DNA from: Aliiroseovarius marinus
Lineage (GTDB): Bacteria; Pseudomonadota; Alphaproteobacteria; Rhodobacterales; Rhodobacteraceae
NCBI RefSeq assembly: GCF_004360145.1
Contig: NZ_ML178712.1
Location: 538,179-602,178 of the forward strand
Direction of reading: 5' to 3'
Length of the DNA: 64,000 bases
The translations under genes and the position numbers were made by a program. Positions 46,703 through 56,927 of this stretch are shown here, in pieces; within the stretch, counting starts at the first letter, position 1; the number at the start of each line of letters is the position of its first letter. The notes beneath the pieces are model-generated. The model made no database searches. It saw nothing but the letters and a program-made list of their open reading frames with translations, and was not told where the DNA came from.

Positions 46703-47770
46703 ATGGATCACCTGCCAATATTTCTGGATATAAAGGGCCGAAAAGTGGTCATAGACGGGGGTGGTACGACCGCTGCTCGGCGTGTTGAACGTGCCTTGGA
46801 TGCCGGTGCTGTCGTGCATGTGTTTGAACCCAACCCGCAGGCCGAACTGCTGGGATTGCTGCAGCGACCGGGCGTGACGCATCATGCGCGCCTGCCGGAA
46901 AAGGACGATTTCAAGGACTGCATCATCGCCTATGGCGCGTCCGACATCCCCGAACGGGACGAGTTCCTGCACGCCGCGGCCAAAGCCGAAGGCGCGCTGG
47001 TGAACGTCGCGGATGTGAAGCCGCTGTGTGATTTCATCACCCCGTCGATCGTTGATCGCAGCCCGGTCACCATCGCCATCTCGACCGGAGGCGCCGCGCC
47101 CGTCATCGCCCGCATTTTGCGCGCGCGGATCGAGTCGCTTTTACCGTCTGGATATGGCCGCCTTGCCAGCTTCCTTAGCGGTTTTCGCGGCAAGATCGAG
47201 GATCACATTACCTCGGGTCGCGCCCGTCGCCGGTTCTGGGAACAGATGATCGAAGGCCCGATTGGCGATGCCTTCTTGGCTGGGGACAAAGACCGCGCGG
47301 AAGAGCTGATCGACCAGTCCCTGACCGGTGAAGATCCGGATCAGAAGGGTGGGATTTGGCTGGTGGGCATCGGATCGGGTGCGCAGGATCTGCTGACCTT
47401 CCGTGCGCTGTCCGTGATGCAGCGTGCCGATGTGATCATCCACGATGCCACGGCCAATGCTGATATTCTGGCGCTGACCCGCCGTGACGCGACTCGCATG
47501 ACCGCAGATGACGCCGCGCTGACCGACTATGCCGGGATGGCGAACGCTGGCCGTCGCGTGGTCTGGCTGGTCTCGGGTGACCCCGCAAGCCGCGCAGATG
47601 CAAAGTCGTGGATCGCGCGTCTGACGGGGCAGGGGGCCGAGGTTCAGGTGGTCCCAGGTGTCTCTAACACAGGCTATTCCACCCATTCGCAGGGCAATGT
47701 GATCTCGCTGACTCAGACCTCGGAAACCGCGTCCCACGCGATGAGCTTGTCCCCGCGCGCCTCGCTCTGA
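46703..47770 (+). CDS. cysG: Siroheme synthase with a shortened methyltransferase domain
   Basis: A 355-residue protein. The N-terminal part (about 1-205) is the precorrin-2 dehydrogenase/sirohydrochlorin ferrochelatase unit: MDHLPIFLDIKGRKVVIDGG, NVADVKPLCDFITPSIVD, ISTGGAAPVIARILR and LLPSGYGRLASF. The C-terminal part keeps only the first half of a uroporphyrinogen-III methyltransferase domain (GIWLVGIGSGAQDLLTFRAL, VVWLVSGDPASRADAKSWIA, VQVVPGVSNTGYS) and then ends in about 25 unrelated residues; full CysG has about 455 residues. Methylation is therefore probably done by a separate enzyme. Siroheme serves sulfite reductase. Confidence 0.85.
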   Translation: MDHLPIFLDIKGRKVVIDGGGTTAARRVERALDAGAVVHVFEPNPQAELLGLLQRPGVTHHARLPEKDDFKDCIIAYGASDIPERDEFLHAAAKAEGALVNVADVKPLCDFITPSIVDRSPVTIAISTGGAAPVIARILRARIESLLPSGYGRLASFLSGFRGKIEDHITSGRARRRFWEQMIEGPIGDAFLAGDKDRAEELIDQSLTGEDPDQKGGIWLVGIGSGAQDLLTFRALSVMQRADVIIHDATANADILALTRRDATRMTADDAALTDYAGMANAGRRVVWLVSGDPASRADAKSWIARLTGQGAEVQVVPGVSNTGYSTHSQGNVISLTQTSETASHAMSLSPRASL

Positions 47771-47850
47771 CACCATTGTTTGCAGCGTCATAAATCTGTT
47801 ACGCCTTCGACATATTCCGCGCAGGAAGGAACCATCGAAAGGGGCATGAC

Positions 47851-48855
47851 ATGACACGTATCGCAATCAACGGACTTGGCCGCATGGGCAAACTGGTTCT
47901 GCGGGACCTGATCGACAATGGTGCCCCCGGAGAGATCGTGCTGCTGAACGACCCCGTCGGCAATGCCGAACAACACGCGCATTTGCTGGAGTGGGACACC
48001 GTGCATGGCCGCTGGCCGGCCGAGTTCTCGGCAGGTGAAAACAGCATCATGATCAACGGCCAGGAAATGGCGCTGACCGGATCGTGGACGCTGGAAGACC
48101 TGCCGCTGAAGGAAATGGGCATCGACATGGTGATCGATTGCACCGGCGCGTTCAAAACCAACGAAAAACTGGCCCCGTATTACGCAGCGGGCGTGAAAAA
48201 GGTAATCGTGTCGGCCCCGGTCAAGGAAGAAAACGCCCTGAACATCGTTTATGGCGTGAACCATGACCTGTATGATGGGCATGATCTGGTCACGGCGGCG
48301 TCCTGCACGACGAACTGTCTGGCCCCGGTTGTGAAAGTGCTGCTGGATCGCATCGGCATCAAGCACGGCTCGATGACCACCATCCATGACGTGACCAACA
48401 CACAAACCATCGTGGACCGCCCCGCTAAGAACCTGCGCCGCGCACGGTCCGCGCTGAACTCGCTGATCCCGACCTCGACCGGGTCGGCCAAGGCGATCAC
48501 CCAGATTTTTCCCGAGCTGACCGGGCGCTTGAACGGCCACGCCGTGCGGGTTCCGCTGCTGAATGCCTCGCTCACCGATTGCGTGTTCGAAGTCGAGCGC
48601 GAAACAACCGCCGAGGAAATCAACAGCTTCTTCAAAGAAGCGGCCGAGGGCGATTTGAACGGCATTCTGGGCTACGAGGAACGCCCGCTTGTGTCCGCCG
48701 ACTACACCAACGACCCGCGCAGCTCGATCATTGATGCGCTGTCGACGATGGTGATCAACGGCACGCAGGTGAAGATCTATGCCTGGTACGACAACGAATG
48801 GGGTTACGCCTGCCGTCTGGCCGATGTCGCTCGCATGGTCGGAGCCCAGATGTGA
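47851..48855 (+). CDS. ArsJ-associated glyceraldehyde-3-phosphate dehydrogenase
   Basis: A GAPDH of the arsenate-resistance type. It is known to form 1-arseno-3-phosphoglycerate from glyceraldehyde 3-phosphate and arsenate, for export by ArsJ. The 334 residues have the NAD motif [10 protein letters not shown], the catalytic Cys in [15 protein letters not shown], and [20 protein letters not shown]. The C terminus ends [20 protein letters not shown] ribosome-binding site AAAGGGG precedes the ATG. The stop overlaps the ArsJ GTG by 4 bases (GTGA). The glycolytic GAPDH of the cell would be a different gene. Confidence 0.93.
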   Translation: MTRIAINGLGRMGKLVLRDLIDNGAPGEIVLLNDPVGNAEQHAHLLEWDTVHGRWPAEFSAGENSIMINGQEMALTGSWTLEDLPLKEMGIDMVIDCTGAFKTNEKLAPYYAAGVKKVIVSAPVKEENALNIVYGVNHDLYDGHDLVTAASCTTNCLAPVVKVLLDRIGIKHGSMTTIHDVTNTQTIVDRPAKNLRRARSALNSLIPTSTGSAKAITQIFPELTGRLNGHAVRVPLLNASLTDCVFEVERETTAEEINSFFKEAAEGDLNGILGYEERPLVSADYTNDPRSSIIDALSTMVINGTQVKIYAWYDNEWGYACRLADVARMVGAQM

Positions 48856-50105
48856 CCCTAACCGAGCCCAAAAAGGGGCTTGCCGCATATATCGCCGTCA
48901 CAGCCGCCTATTGGGCGTTTATGCTGTCAGATGGAGCGTTGCGGATGCTGGTGCTGCTGCATTTCCACACGCTGGGCTTCTCGCCCTTCACCTTGGCATG
49001 GCTATTCCTGCTCTATGAGTTCATGGGCGTTGTGACCAACCTGTCTGCAGGCTGGATCGCCGCACGGTTCGGCCTGACGTCGACGCTCTATACGGGTCTA
49101 TCCCTGCAGATTGTGGCCTTGATCGCCCTGTCACAGCTGTCGACAGACTGGGCGGTCGTGACCTCGGTCATCTATGTGATGGTGGTGCAGGGCATGTCGG
49201 GTGTCGCCAAAGACCTGTCCAAGATGTCATCGAAAAGCGCGGTGAAGCTGCTGGCGCCCGAGGGCGACGGGCTGTTCCGTTGGGTGGCGATCCTGACCGG
49301 CTCGAAGAACGCGGTAAAAGGGTTCGGCTTCCTGATGGGGGCCGCGTTGCTGGCGCTGATCGGCTTCACGCCGTCCGTCATCGCAATGGCCATTGTGCTG
49401 GGCGCGATCCTGATTGGCGTGGTGGCGTTCATGCCGGCGGGGCTTCCGAAAGGCTCTAAGTCAGCTAAATTCTCGCAAGTTTGGTCGAAAGACGTGCGGA
49501 TCAACCGCTTGTCCTTGGCGCGTATGTTCCTGTTCGGCGCGCGCGATGTGTGGTTCGTCGTGGGCATTCCGGTGTACTTCCACGCCGTTGTCTCGGACGG
49601 CACCCATGCGGGCGACCGCAGCGCGTTTTTCCTGATCGGCAGCTTCATGGCGGTGTGGATCATCGCCTATGGTGCCGTGCAGGCGTGGGCGCCGAAACTG
49701 CTAAAGGCCGCACAGCGCGACCCGCATGATTTCCCCCGCCTCGCGACACTCTGGGTCGGCATTCTGACACTGGTAATCGGCGCGCTGACCGTCGCCGCCC
49801 TGTTCCCCGGCCCTTGGCTAACCCCCGTTCTGGTCGCGGGCCTTCTGGTGTTTGGCTTTGTTTTCGCGGTGAACAGTTCGCTCCATTCCTATCTGATCCT
49901 CGCCTTCACCAAGGCCGAGCGTGTGACGATGGATGTCGGCTTTTACTATATGTCCAACGCCGCTGGGCGCTTGATCGGCACGCTCTTGTCTGGTTTGTCC
50001 TATCAGATTGGGGGCCTGCCCCTGTGCCTTGGCACCGCCGCCGCCCTGTCTGCCGCCAGCTGGCTGTCCGCACGTCAGCTTGCCAAGCTGGATCATGCCG
50101 CCTAG
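48852..50105 (+). CDS. arsJ: Organoarsenical efflux permease ArsJ
   Basis: An MFS transporter that expels 1-arseno-3-phosphoglycerate, which then breaks down to arsenate outside the cell. The 417-residue protein has about 12 helices. The N terminus is [20 protein letters not shown], with [20 protein letters not shown] and [17 protein letters not shown] next, matching known ArsJ. The start is GTG, coupled to the GAPDH gene. No arsR or arsC is visible within the window, and cysG lies directly upstream. Confidence 0.92.
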   Translation: MTLTEPKKGLAAYIAVTAAYWAFMLSDGALRMLVLLHFHTLGFSPFTLAWLFLLYEFMGVVTNLSAGWIAARFGLTSTLYTGLSLQIVALIALSQLSTDWAVVTSVIYVMVVQGMSGVAKDLSKMSSKSAVKLLAPEGDGLFRWVAILTGSKNAVKGFGFLMGAALLALIGFTPSVIAMAIVLGAILIGVVAFMPAGLPKGSKSAKFSQVWSKDVRINRLSLARMFLFGARDVWFVVGIPVYFHAVVSDGTHAGDRSAFFLIGSFMAVWIIAYGAVQAWAPKLLKAAQRDPHDFPRLATLWVGILTLVIGALTVAALFPGPWLTPVLVAGLLVFGFVFAVNSSLHSYLILAFTKAERVTMDVGFYYMSNAAGRLIGTLLSGLSYQIGGLPLCLGTAAALSAASWLSARQLAKLDHAA

Positions 50106-50114
50106 CCTGCGGGC

Positions 50115-51032
50115 ATGGATTATTCAAAGCTGATCGACGACGAAATCTGGCGCTTCATCCGCGAGACGGACGCCCATTATCCCCCGGATTCGGTGAACCG
50201 CACCGCGGCCCAGCAGCGCGAGGTTTACAACACCATGTGCCGCGCCTTCTTCGCGGGCTATCCCGAAGGGCTGGCCGTGCGGGACGAGCGGATCGATACC
50301 GTTCCGGCACGCATCTATGAGCCAAACAACCCACAGGGCACCGTGGTCTATTTCCACGGCGGCGGGTTCGTGGTCGGCGGGCTGGAAAGCCACGATGATG
50401 TCTGCGCTGAGATTGCCGATCAAACCGGGTTGCGTGTGGTCAGCGCCGACTATCGCCTCTGCCCGGAACATCCCCACCCCGCCGCGTTCGAGGATGCGCT
50501 GGCCGTCGTGCGATATGTGGCTCTAACTTGGCCCAAACCGCTTATACTGACTGGTGACAGCGCGGGCGGAAACCTTGCCGCAGCCGCATGCCATGCCCTG
50601 CGTGGAGAGGTTAAAATTGCCGGACAGGTCCTGATCTATCCAGCGTTGGGCGGAGATATGACGAAGGGCTCCTATGTAGACCACGCCAACGCGCCGCTGT
50701 TTTCGATCGAAGACATGAAATTCTACAACAAGATTCGCTTTGCAACACCGCCTGACGGGCCAGATCCCACGGCAGCCCCGCTTGAGGATATGGACTTTGG
50801 CGACCTGCCTCCAACAGTCTCTATTTCAGCGGAATGCGATCCCTTGGCGGATGATGGGCGCGACTACCGTGACGCCATTCTGAACGCTGGCGGAAAAGCG
50901 GCTTGGTTCAACGAAGCTGGGTTGGTGCACGGCTATTTGCGCGCCCGCCACCAATCCGAGCGCGCACGCCGCAGCTTCGCGCGGATTACCCAGCAAATTT
51001 CCATGTTGGCCCATGGCGAATGGCATCACTGA
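50115..51032 (+). CDS. Alpha/beta hydrolase of the HSL/esterase family
   Basis: A 305-residue carboxylesterase-like enzyme. The oxyanion motif is VVYFHGGGFVVGGLESHDD (about residues 75-93). The nucleophile elbow is GDSAGGN (about 156-162). The acid is in ECDPLADDGRDY and the histidine in LVHGYLRA. It is close to the hormone-sensitive-lipase group, which hydrolyses short esters and lactones. It follows arsJ by nine bases, so it may be co-transcribed, but a link to arsenic is not obvious. Confidence 0.9.
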   Translation: MDYSKLIDDEIWRFIRETDAHYPPDSVNRTAAQQREVYNTMCRAFFAGYPEGLAVRDERIDTVPARIYEPNNPQGTVVYFHGGGFVVGGLESHDDVCAEIADQTGLRVVSADYRLCPEHPHPAAFEDALAVVRYVALTWPKPLILTGDSAGGNLAAAACHALRGEVKIAGQVLIYPALGGDMTKGSYVDHANAPLFSIEDMKFYNKIRFATPPDGPDPTAAPLEDMDFGDLPPTVSISAECDPLADDGRDYRDAILNAGGKAAWFNEAGLVHGYLRARHQSERARRSFARITQQISMLAHGEWHH

Positions 51033-51115
51033 TCGCGTCTTTCCCCCTGTCGCGGCTTCCCGTAATCTGACACACGCTACCTGCGCCGGTTGGGCGTATT
51101 AAGAAAAGGCAGGCC

Positions 51116-52402
51116 ATGTCGCTGATCCGATCATCGCTATTGCGACGCTTGCAGGCATTGCAGGGCAAGGCGTCCTCTAAGGGCCGCGCGTCCGAGCGTG
51201 CGGCGCAGGACGATGCCGCGCAGACCGTTGCACACGCGCGGCGAGGCAAATCCGATCAACCGCGCCCAGATGGGTTGCTCATCTGGGCTTGCCTCCCCGA
51301 TCTTTCCGAGGTCGAGGCGTTGTCATCGCTTCTTCCTCCTTTGCAGGCGGAAATGGGCGATGTGTCCTTGCTGCTGACCACGCAGGGCGCGCAGACGGCC
51401 GATGCCGTCCCGCATGACGCCCTGTATCAGCTCAGCCCCAGGTTCGAGCCCGCCGCGGTCCGTAATTTTCTGGAGCATTGGCAGCCAGACGTGGTCATCT
51501 GGATGCTGCCCGAGATCGATCTGGTGGTGCATGGCGCGCTGAAATCGGCGGGTATACGGGTCATCTGGCTTGGCGCCCGCGCGCCGCAGGATCGCGGTTT
51601 GACACAGCGGTTCAAGCTGTCTGCGTTGCGCGACGCTGTGGTCGAGATAGACTCTATTCTGCCCAAAGATGGCGCTTCTCGGCGTGAATTGCTGCAACTT
51701 GGCGTCCCGTCCGAGAAGATTGAGGTCACGGGCATTCTGCAGCCGCTTAGCCAAGTTCCCAACTGCGATACCGAGGAACGCGACCGCATTGCGCAGAAAC
51801 TGGACGCGCGGCCGGTTTGGCTGGCTGCTGGTGTGGACCCGCGTGAGGAAAACGCCATTCTGTCCGCGCACCGTCTGCTGATCCGCAAGTCGCATCGGCT
51901 TTTGCTGGTGATGATCCCTCAGGATCCTGCCCGTGCGTCTGAGCTGACCACGCAGCTTGAACAGGACAGCTGGATTATCTCGTCGCGGTCCAAAGACGAC
52001 TATCCGCATCGCGATGATCAGATATTTGTTGTTGATCGCGACGATGAGTGCGCGCTGTGGATGCATTTGGCCTCGATCACCTTGATCGGGGGGACTTTGG
52101 CAGGTGGGGCGAACCGAAATCCATTGGCGCCTGCATCGCTGGGCTCGGTCGTGCTGTATGGCCCTGACGGAGGACGGCACGCGGCCTCGCTTGACCGTCT
52201 GACCCGCGCGGGTGCTGCGCGCCGCGTGCGTGATGCCGCAACTCTGGCGCTCGAGATCGAACATCTATTGGCCCCCGACAAAGCGGCCGAGATGGCGATG
52301 GCCGCGTGGGACGTCACCACCAAAGGTGCGGAAGTTGGCGAGTTCCTGATGAGGCGCTTGTTGGATTTGCTGGACGAAGCCGAAAGTCGAAAGGGTCTTT
52401 GA
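51116..52402 (+). CDS. Divergent 3-deoxy-D-manno-octulosonic acid transferase (WaaA/KdtA-like)
   Basis: A 428-residue GT-B transferase related to WaaA, which puts Kdo on lipid A. The N-terminal domain carries [20 protein letters not shown] (the region of the catalytic Glu in GE motifs) and [14 protein letters not shown]. The C-terminal domain has the family block [20 protein letters not shown] and [11 protein letters not shown]. The usual GGHNPLEPA is altered (ANRNPLAPA). It also lacks the N-terminal membrane helix of typical WaaA, and has an Ala/Arg/Gln-rich start. The stop overlaps the lpxK ATG by one base. It may be a second Kdo transferase. Confidence 0.75.
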   Translation: MSLIRSSLLRRLQALQGKASSKGRASERAAQDDAAQTVAHARRGKSDQPRPDGLLIWACLPDLSEVEALSSLLPPLQAEMGDVSLLLTTQGAQTADAVPHDALYQLSPRFEPAAVRNFLEHWQPDVVIWMLPEIDLVVHGALKSAGIRVIWLGARAPQDRGLTQRFKLSALRDAVVEIDSILPKDGASRRELLQLGVPSEKIEVTGILQPLSQVPNCDTEERDRIAQKLDARPVWLAAGVDPREENAILSAHRLLIRKSHRLLLVMIPQDPARASELTTQLEQDSWIISSRSKDDYPHRDDQIFVVDRDDECALWMHLASITLIGGTLAGGANRNPLAPASLGSVVLYGPDGGRHAASLDRLTRAGAARRVRDAATLALEIEHLLAPDKAAEMAMAAWDVTTKGAEVGEFLMRRLLDLLDEAESRKGL

Positions 52403-53400
52403 TGCGCACACCCAGTTATTGGTTCACGGACCCAGACAAACCCAGTTGGCGCGCCCGTTTGCTGTCGCCTTTGGGGTGGCTTTACGGATTTGGCACCGCG
52501 CGCCGCGTTGCGCGCGTGGATCAGGGGTATCGTGCCTCGGTTCCAGTGGTCTGCATCGGCAATATCAATGCGGGCGGCACCGGGAAAACGCCGACCACGA
52601 TTGCGCTGGCGCAGAGGCTGATTTCGCAGGGCAGGGCGGTGCATATCGTCTCGCGCGGGCACAGCGGAAGTGAAGAAGGGCCGCTGTTGGTCGACGAACG
52701 TCAGCACAAGGCCGATCAGGTCGGGGACGAGCCCCTTTTGATGGCTGCTTTCACGCCCACCTGGATTGCCCGCGACCGGGTGAAAGGCGTGCAAGCCGCC
52801 GAAGAGGCCGGAGCCGAGATCATTCTGATGGATGACGGGTTCCAGAACCCGAGCGTGCGGAAAACGCTGTCCATCGTCGTCGTTGATGCGGTGAAAGGTT
52901 TCGGGAATGCGCGCTGCATTCCAGCTGGCCCCTTGCGTGAACCGGTGGCTGCCGGGATGAAGCGTGCCGACCTTCTGCTATCGGTTGGTCACGCCCGCGC
53001 ACAGACCCTATTCCAGCAGAAATGGGGCAAAACGATCCCCTGTCCGCATGTCACCGGACAGCTTGAACCGCTTCAAACTGGGATGGATTGGAACGGGATG
53101 GACGTGCTGGCCTTTGCCGGGATCGGCCTGCCCGAGAAGTTCTTTGCCACCGTCAGCGATCTGGGCGCCAACCTGCTGCGGGCCGAGGCGCTTGCCGATC
53201 ATCAGCCCCTGACGGACGCGTTGATGAAGCGGTTGGAGCTTGAGGCCGCCACGTTGGGCGCGCAACTGGTGACGACCGAGAAAGACGCCGTGCGCCTGCC
53301 GGACGGGTTCCGTCGCAAGGTGCTGACCGTGCCAGTGCGATTGGAGCTTGAGGATTGGAGCGCAGTTGACGCGGCGCTCGCGCGTATTTTGGCGGGATAG
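52402..53400 (+). CDS. lpxK: Tetraacyldisaccharide 4'-kinase LpxK
   Basis: Phosphorylates the 4' position of the lipid A precursor. The 332-residue protein has the Walker A motif [20 protein letters not shown] at about residues 53-72. Family landmarks further on are [48 protein letters not shown] and [10 protein letters not shown]. It starts with ATG overlapping the stop of the Kdo-transferase gene, so both act in the same lipid A pathway and are coupled. It is convergent with dsbA. Confidence 0.95.
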   Translation: MRTPSYWFTDPDKPSWRARLLSPLGWLYGFGTARRVARVDQGYRASVPVVCIGNINAGGTGKTPTTIALAQRLISQGRAVHIVSRGHSGSEEGPLLVDERQHKADQVGDEPLLMAAFTPTWIARDRVKGVQAAEEAGAEIILMDDGFQNPSVRKTLSIVVVDAVKGFGNARCIPAGPLREPVAAGMKRADLLLSVGHARAQTLFQQKWGKTIPCPHVTGQLEPLQTGMDWNGMDVLAFAGIGLPEKFFATVSDLGANLLRAEALADHQPLTDALMKRLELEAATLGAQLVTTEKDAVRLPDGFRRKVLTVPVRLELEDWSAVDAALARILAG

Positions 53401-53427
53401 GGTCGAATAGACCCAATCCCAAGTGGC

Positions 53428-54084
53428 TTATTCGCCCAGCTTCTCGTCCAAGATCGCTGCGAAATCGCTGTAGCTCATGTTCGAGTATTTGGTGCCGTCG
53501 ATGATGAAGGACGGGGTACCGGTGATCTCGTCCGCGCCAGCGTTTTGCTGATAGGCGGCCACCAGACTGCGGGCCGAGTCTTCGTCCTGCAGGCAGACAT
53601 CCATCTGCTCGTCCGTCATGCCAGCGGTGCGGCCCAGTTTCTTCAGGTTGGCCACGATGGTGGTGGGCGACCCGTCGGCGATCCAGTCTTTCTGACCGCC
53701 ATAGATCAGATCAACCAGGCCAAAGTAACGTTCGTCGCCGCCGCAACGCGCGATCATGCCCGCCCACAGGCCGAACTGATCAAAATAGACCTCGCGGTGG
53801 ACGAACTTGACCTTGCCGGTGTCGATATAGTTCTGCTTCAGCTTCTTGAACGTGTCTTTGTGGAAGTTGGCGCAGTGGGGGCAGGTGAAAGACGCGTACT
53901 CGATCACGGTGAGCGGTGCGTTTTCATCGCCCAAGACCATATCGGCGGCGGGTTCGATGGCTGCGTCGCTGGTTTGTGCCTCGGCCACGGACACACCGGG
54001 TAGCGAGCCGTTATTTTGCGTCATATAGAACGCGCCGCCAATGGCGATCACCGCTGCGATCAGGATCGGAAGGATACGATTCAT
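53428..54084 (-). CDS. Periplasmic DsbA-family thiol:disulfide oxidoreductase
   Basis: A 218-residue protein with a signal peptide (MNRILPILIAAVIAIGGAFY, mature start near residue 37). The redox site is TCPHC at residues 67-71 and the cis-proline is in GTPSF at 190-191. Two further cysteines, at about 114 and 164, may form a second structural disulfide, as in several alphaproteobacterial DsbA proteins. It lies four bases after the dciA-like gene on the same strand. It probably oxidises exported proteins; an isomerase role is possible. Confidence 0.93.
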   Translation of the reverse strand: MNRILPILIAAVIAIGGAFYMTQNNGSLPGVSVAEAQTSDAAIEPAADMVLGDENAPLTVIEYASFTCPHCANFHKDTFKKLKQNYIDTGKVKFVHREVYFDQFGLWAGMIARCGGDERYFGLVDLIYGGQKDWIADGSPTTIVANLKKLGRTAGMTDEQMDVCLQDEDSARSLVAAYQQNAGADEITGTPSFIIDGTKYSNMSYSDFAAILDEKLGE

Positions 54085-54088
54085 CTGT

Positions 54089-54607
54089 TTAAGCCTTGTG
54101 TTTGTTTTTTGTTATGACGTTCCGCGCCAAAAGCTCGAGCGCAGAGCGAAGCCCGTCATCACCTATGTCCTTGGTCGCGTCCGTTGCGCGGGCCAAGTCT
54201 TTGGGGTCAGGTTGGGGGTGTTTCTTCGGGGCGTGGGTGAACTGGGCCTGCCCTTCGGCAAAGCCGGTCGCCGCCGTTTGCGTAATCCGGATGCGCGAGA
54301 TGGCGTTATAGCCATAGACCGCGTTCACCTTTTCGCGCAGCTGGTCCTTTTGCATATCCAGCATCGGTGCCTGCGCGCCCGTGGTCAGCACGGTCAACGT
54401 CGCACCCATACCGCCGCGCCCATAGGAAATGTCCACGGGACGCGAGATGCCGGCCGTCGCCTCGCCCACGATCTCTGCCCAATGGGTCAGCACACGCGTC
54501 ACCGCAAAGCCGCGGGTTTCGCTGGCTTTGCGAATCCGGGCCGACAGCAGGGACGAGGTACGCTCGAAACCCTTTTTGCGGCGGGGATATGCTTTGGGCT
54601 TTTCCAT
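54089..54607 (-). CDS. DciA-like protein (DUF721)
   Basis: A 172-residue DUF721 protein. DciA proteins load or recruit the replicative helicase DnaB in bacteria that lack DnaC. Typical for the family are FAVTRVLTHWAEIVGEATAG and the region RGGMGATLTVLTTGAQAPML. The usual gene order in alphaproteobacteria, mutY next to this gene and dsbA, is kept, with mutY divergent 90 bases away. Whether it acts in helicase loading here is inference from the family. Confidence 0.85.
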   Translation of the reverse strand: MEKPKAYPRRKKGFERTSSLLSARIRKASETRGFAVTRVLTHWAEIVGEATAGISRPVDISYGRGGMGATLTVLTTGAQAPMLDMQKDQLREKVNAVYGYNAISRIRITQTAATGFAEGQAQFTHAPKKHPQPDPKDLARATDATKDIGDDGLRSALELLARNVITKNKHKA

Positions 54608-54696
54608 TTGGCAGATAGATGTGACTCGTTTCTTTTCGCTTATTCTAGGCGCATCACTTTGCTATGCCAGAACAAACGACGGATAGGAGATAACAC

Positions 54697-55737
54697 GTGC
54701 GTGACGTGCCGAAAACTGCCGATCTTTTGGACTGGTACGATCGCCATGCCCGCGATCTGCCGTGGCGCGTCAGTCCGGGCGACCGGGCGCTGGGTGTGGT
54801 GCCGGATCCCTACGCCGTCTGGCTGTCCGAGATCATGTTGCAGCAGACTACCGTCGCCGCGGTTAGAGACTATTTCACCCGATTTATGGCGATTTGGCCC
54901 ACGGTTCAGGACCTTGCCAATGCCGAGGATGACCGGGTCATGGGTGAATGGGCTGGGCTGGGATACTATGCCCGGGCGCGCAATCTGCTGAAATGCGCGC
55001 GCGAGGTGGCGGCGCTGGGCGCATTTCCGACCACGCGCGACGGGCTTCAGGCGCTTCCCGGGATCGGGCCCTATACCTCGGCTGCGATCTCGGCCATCGC
55101 GTATGATTTGCCGGAAACGGTGGTGGACGGGAACGTGGAACGGGTGATGTCGCGGGTGTTTCACGTTGAAACGCCTCTGCCTGATGCCAAACCTGAGCTT
55201 ACACAACTGGCTGAAACGCTAACCCCGAAAAAAAGGGCAGGGGATTACGCGCAGGCCGTGATGGACTTGGGGGCCACGATCTGTACGCCGAAATCGCCCG
55301 CGTGTGGCATTTGTCCTTGGAATAGAGACTGTTTGGCCCGGAAAGCAGGTGTTCAGGCCGAACTTCCCAAGAAGAAGCCCAAGGCCAAGAAACCCACGCG
55401 GTACGGGGTGGCGTATCTGGCCCGAAACGCGGCGGGCGAGTGGTTGATGGAGCGGCGGCCCGAGAAGGGATTGCTGGGCGGTATGCTTGGCTGGCCGGGG
55501 GCAGATTGGGGCGACGCCGCGGTCGAGCAGCCGCCATTTGACGCCGATTGGCAGGATCCCGGCGTGGACGTTCGGCACGTTTTTACGCATTTTAACTTGC
55601 ATCTGTCGCTGCGGGTTGTGCAGATAGATGGGCAAGTTCAGCCGGAACAGGGTCTATTTCTGGACATCAAACGCTCGGATCTGCCGACGGTGATGCGCAA
55701 AGCCTTTGACGTGGCGACAACCCATCTGTCGCATTGA
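54697..55737 (+). CDS. mutY: A/G-specific adenine glycosylase MutY
   Basis: Removes adenine mispaired with 8-oxoguanine. The 346-residue protein shows the HhH-GPD core: PYAVWLSEIMLQQTTVAAVR, LQALPGIGPYTSAAISAIAY and VDGNVERVMSRVF. Next comes the 4Fe-4S cluster C-X6-C-X2-C-X5-C (CTPKSPACGICPWNRDC). The C-terminal Nudix-like part begins YLARNAAGEWLMERRP. It starts with GTG behind AGGAGA. It is followed after 50 bases by alkB. Confidence 0.95.
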   Translation: MRDVPKTADLLDWYDRHARDLPWRVSPGDRALGVVPDPYAVWLSEIMLQQTTVAAVRDYFTRFMAIWPTVQDLANAEDDRVMGEWAGLGYYARARNLLKCAREVAALGAFPTTRDGLQALPGIGPYTSAAISAIAYDLPETVVDGNVERVMSRVFHVETPLPDAKPELTQLAETLTPKKRAGDYAQAVMDLGATICTPKSPACGICPWNRDCLARKAGVQAELPKKKPKAKKPTRYGVAYLARNAAGEWLMERRPEKGLLGGMLGWPGADWGDAAVEQPPFDADWQDPGVDVRHVFTHFNLHLSLRVVQIDGQVQPEQGLFLDIKRSDLPTVMRKAFDVATTHLSH

Positions 55738-55787
55738 GTGGACGCGATTTCGTCGCTACCCTGCGCGTCAACAGAAGGACAAACGTC

Positions 55788-56927
55788 ATGCTTCCTGCGT
55801 CCACGATCTCGCGCTTTCGCAACGCTGCCCCTTTCGGCATCTCGATCGCTCTGCCTTTGTTGGTGATCGTCGCCGTAACGCAGGGGGGTTGGTTTCTGCT
55901 GCTGCCGCCGCTGGGGACGTGGTGGCTTTACACCATTCTTGACGCGATCACCGGTCGCTATACCGAGAACGCGGACCCCATGATCGAGGACGCGGATTTG
56001 TTCTGGTATCGCCTGATCACCATGATCTGGTTCCCGATCCAATTCGTGATGATTTACGGCCTGATTTGGTACGTAACCGGGGCCGAGCATCTGTCGACCG
56101 GAGAAAAGTTCGGTGCCTTCTTTGGTGTTGGCGTGCTGTCCGGCACGGTGGGCATTGTCTATAGCCACGAGCTGATGCACCAATCCAACCGGTTTGAGCG
56201 CTGGCTGGGAGATCTGCTGCTGGCCACCGTGCTCTACAGCCATTTCCGTACCGAACACCTGCTGGTCCACCACCCCCATGTTGGCACCACCCGCGACGCG
56301 GTGACCGCGCGGTACAACGAGGGCTTCCACCGCTTTTTCTTCCGGGTTCTGACCGAAGCGCCGATTTCGGCGTGGAGGGCAGAAAAGGCTATGCTGGCGC
56401 GGCGCGGCTTGTCGGCTTTTGATCGCGCCAACCCCTTCTGGCGCTATGGCACGCTGCAGTTCGTGGCGATCATTCTGGCGGTCTGGATCGGCGGTTGGCT
56501 GGGCCTTGCGCTGTTTGCGTTCCAGGCCTTTGTCGCCGTCTGGCAGCTGGAGTTGGTGAACTATGTCGAGCATTACGGCCTGACCCGCAAACATCTGGGC
56601 GACGGGAAATACGAACGCGTGATGCCGCATCACAGCTGGAACGCGGATCATAAGGCGTCGAACTGGCTGTTGATCAATTTGCAGCGCCACTCGGACCACC
56701 ACTATAAACCCGCGCGCCGCTTCCCGCTGTTGCAGACCTATCCCGATGCCGAGGCACCTCAGCTGCCCTATGGCTATCCGGTGATGACGATGGCGGCGTT
56801 GATCCCTCCGGTCTGGCGGCGCGTGATGAACCCGCGCGTGCGTGCGTGGCGCAAGCTGCACTATCCCGAAGTGAGTGATTGGAGCGCCTATAAGGCCGGC
56901 ACGCTGCCGCCGCCGGTGATCCGTTAA
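55788..56927 (+). CDS. alkB: AlkB-type alkane 1-monooxygenase
   Basis: A non-haem di-iron membrane hydroxylase that turns medium-chain alkanes to 1-alkanols. The 379-residue protein has the three histidine boxes: HELMH, EHLLVHHPHVGT and LQRHSDHHYKPARR, plus the NYVEHYG motif that marks AlkB. About six hydrophobic helices are visible in the first 260 residues. The ATG at 55788 has AGAAGGAC upstream; a TTG frame start at 55734 overlaps mutY. No rubredoxin genes are adjacent, so electron donors must be encoded elsewhere. The stop TAA overlaps that of the convergent GST gene. Confidence 0.93.
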   Translation: MLPASTISRFRNAAPFGISIALPLLVIVAVTQGGWFLLLPPLGTWWLYTILDAITGRYTENADPMIEDADLFWYRLITMIWFPIQFVMIYGLIWYVTGAEHLSTGEKFGAFFGVGVLSGTVGIVYSHELMHQSNRFERWLGDLLLATVLYSHFRTEHLLVHHPHVGTTRDAVTARYNEGFHRFFFRVLTEAPISAWRAEKAMLARRGLSAFDRANPFWRYGTLQFVAIILAVWIGGWLGLALFAFQAFVAVWQLELVNYVEHYGLTRKHLGDGKYERVMPHHSWNADHKASNWLLINLQRHSDHHYKPARRFPLLQTYPDAEAPQLPYGYPVMTMAALIPPVWRRVMNPRVRAWRKLHYPEVSDWSAYKAGTLPPPVIR

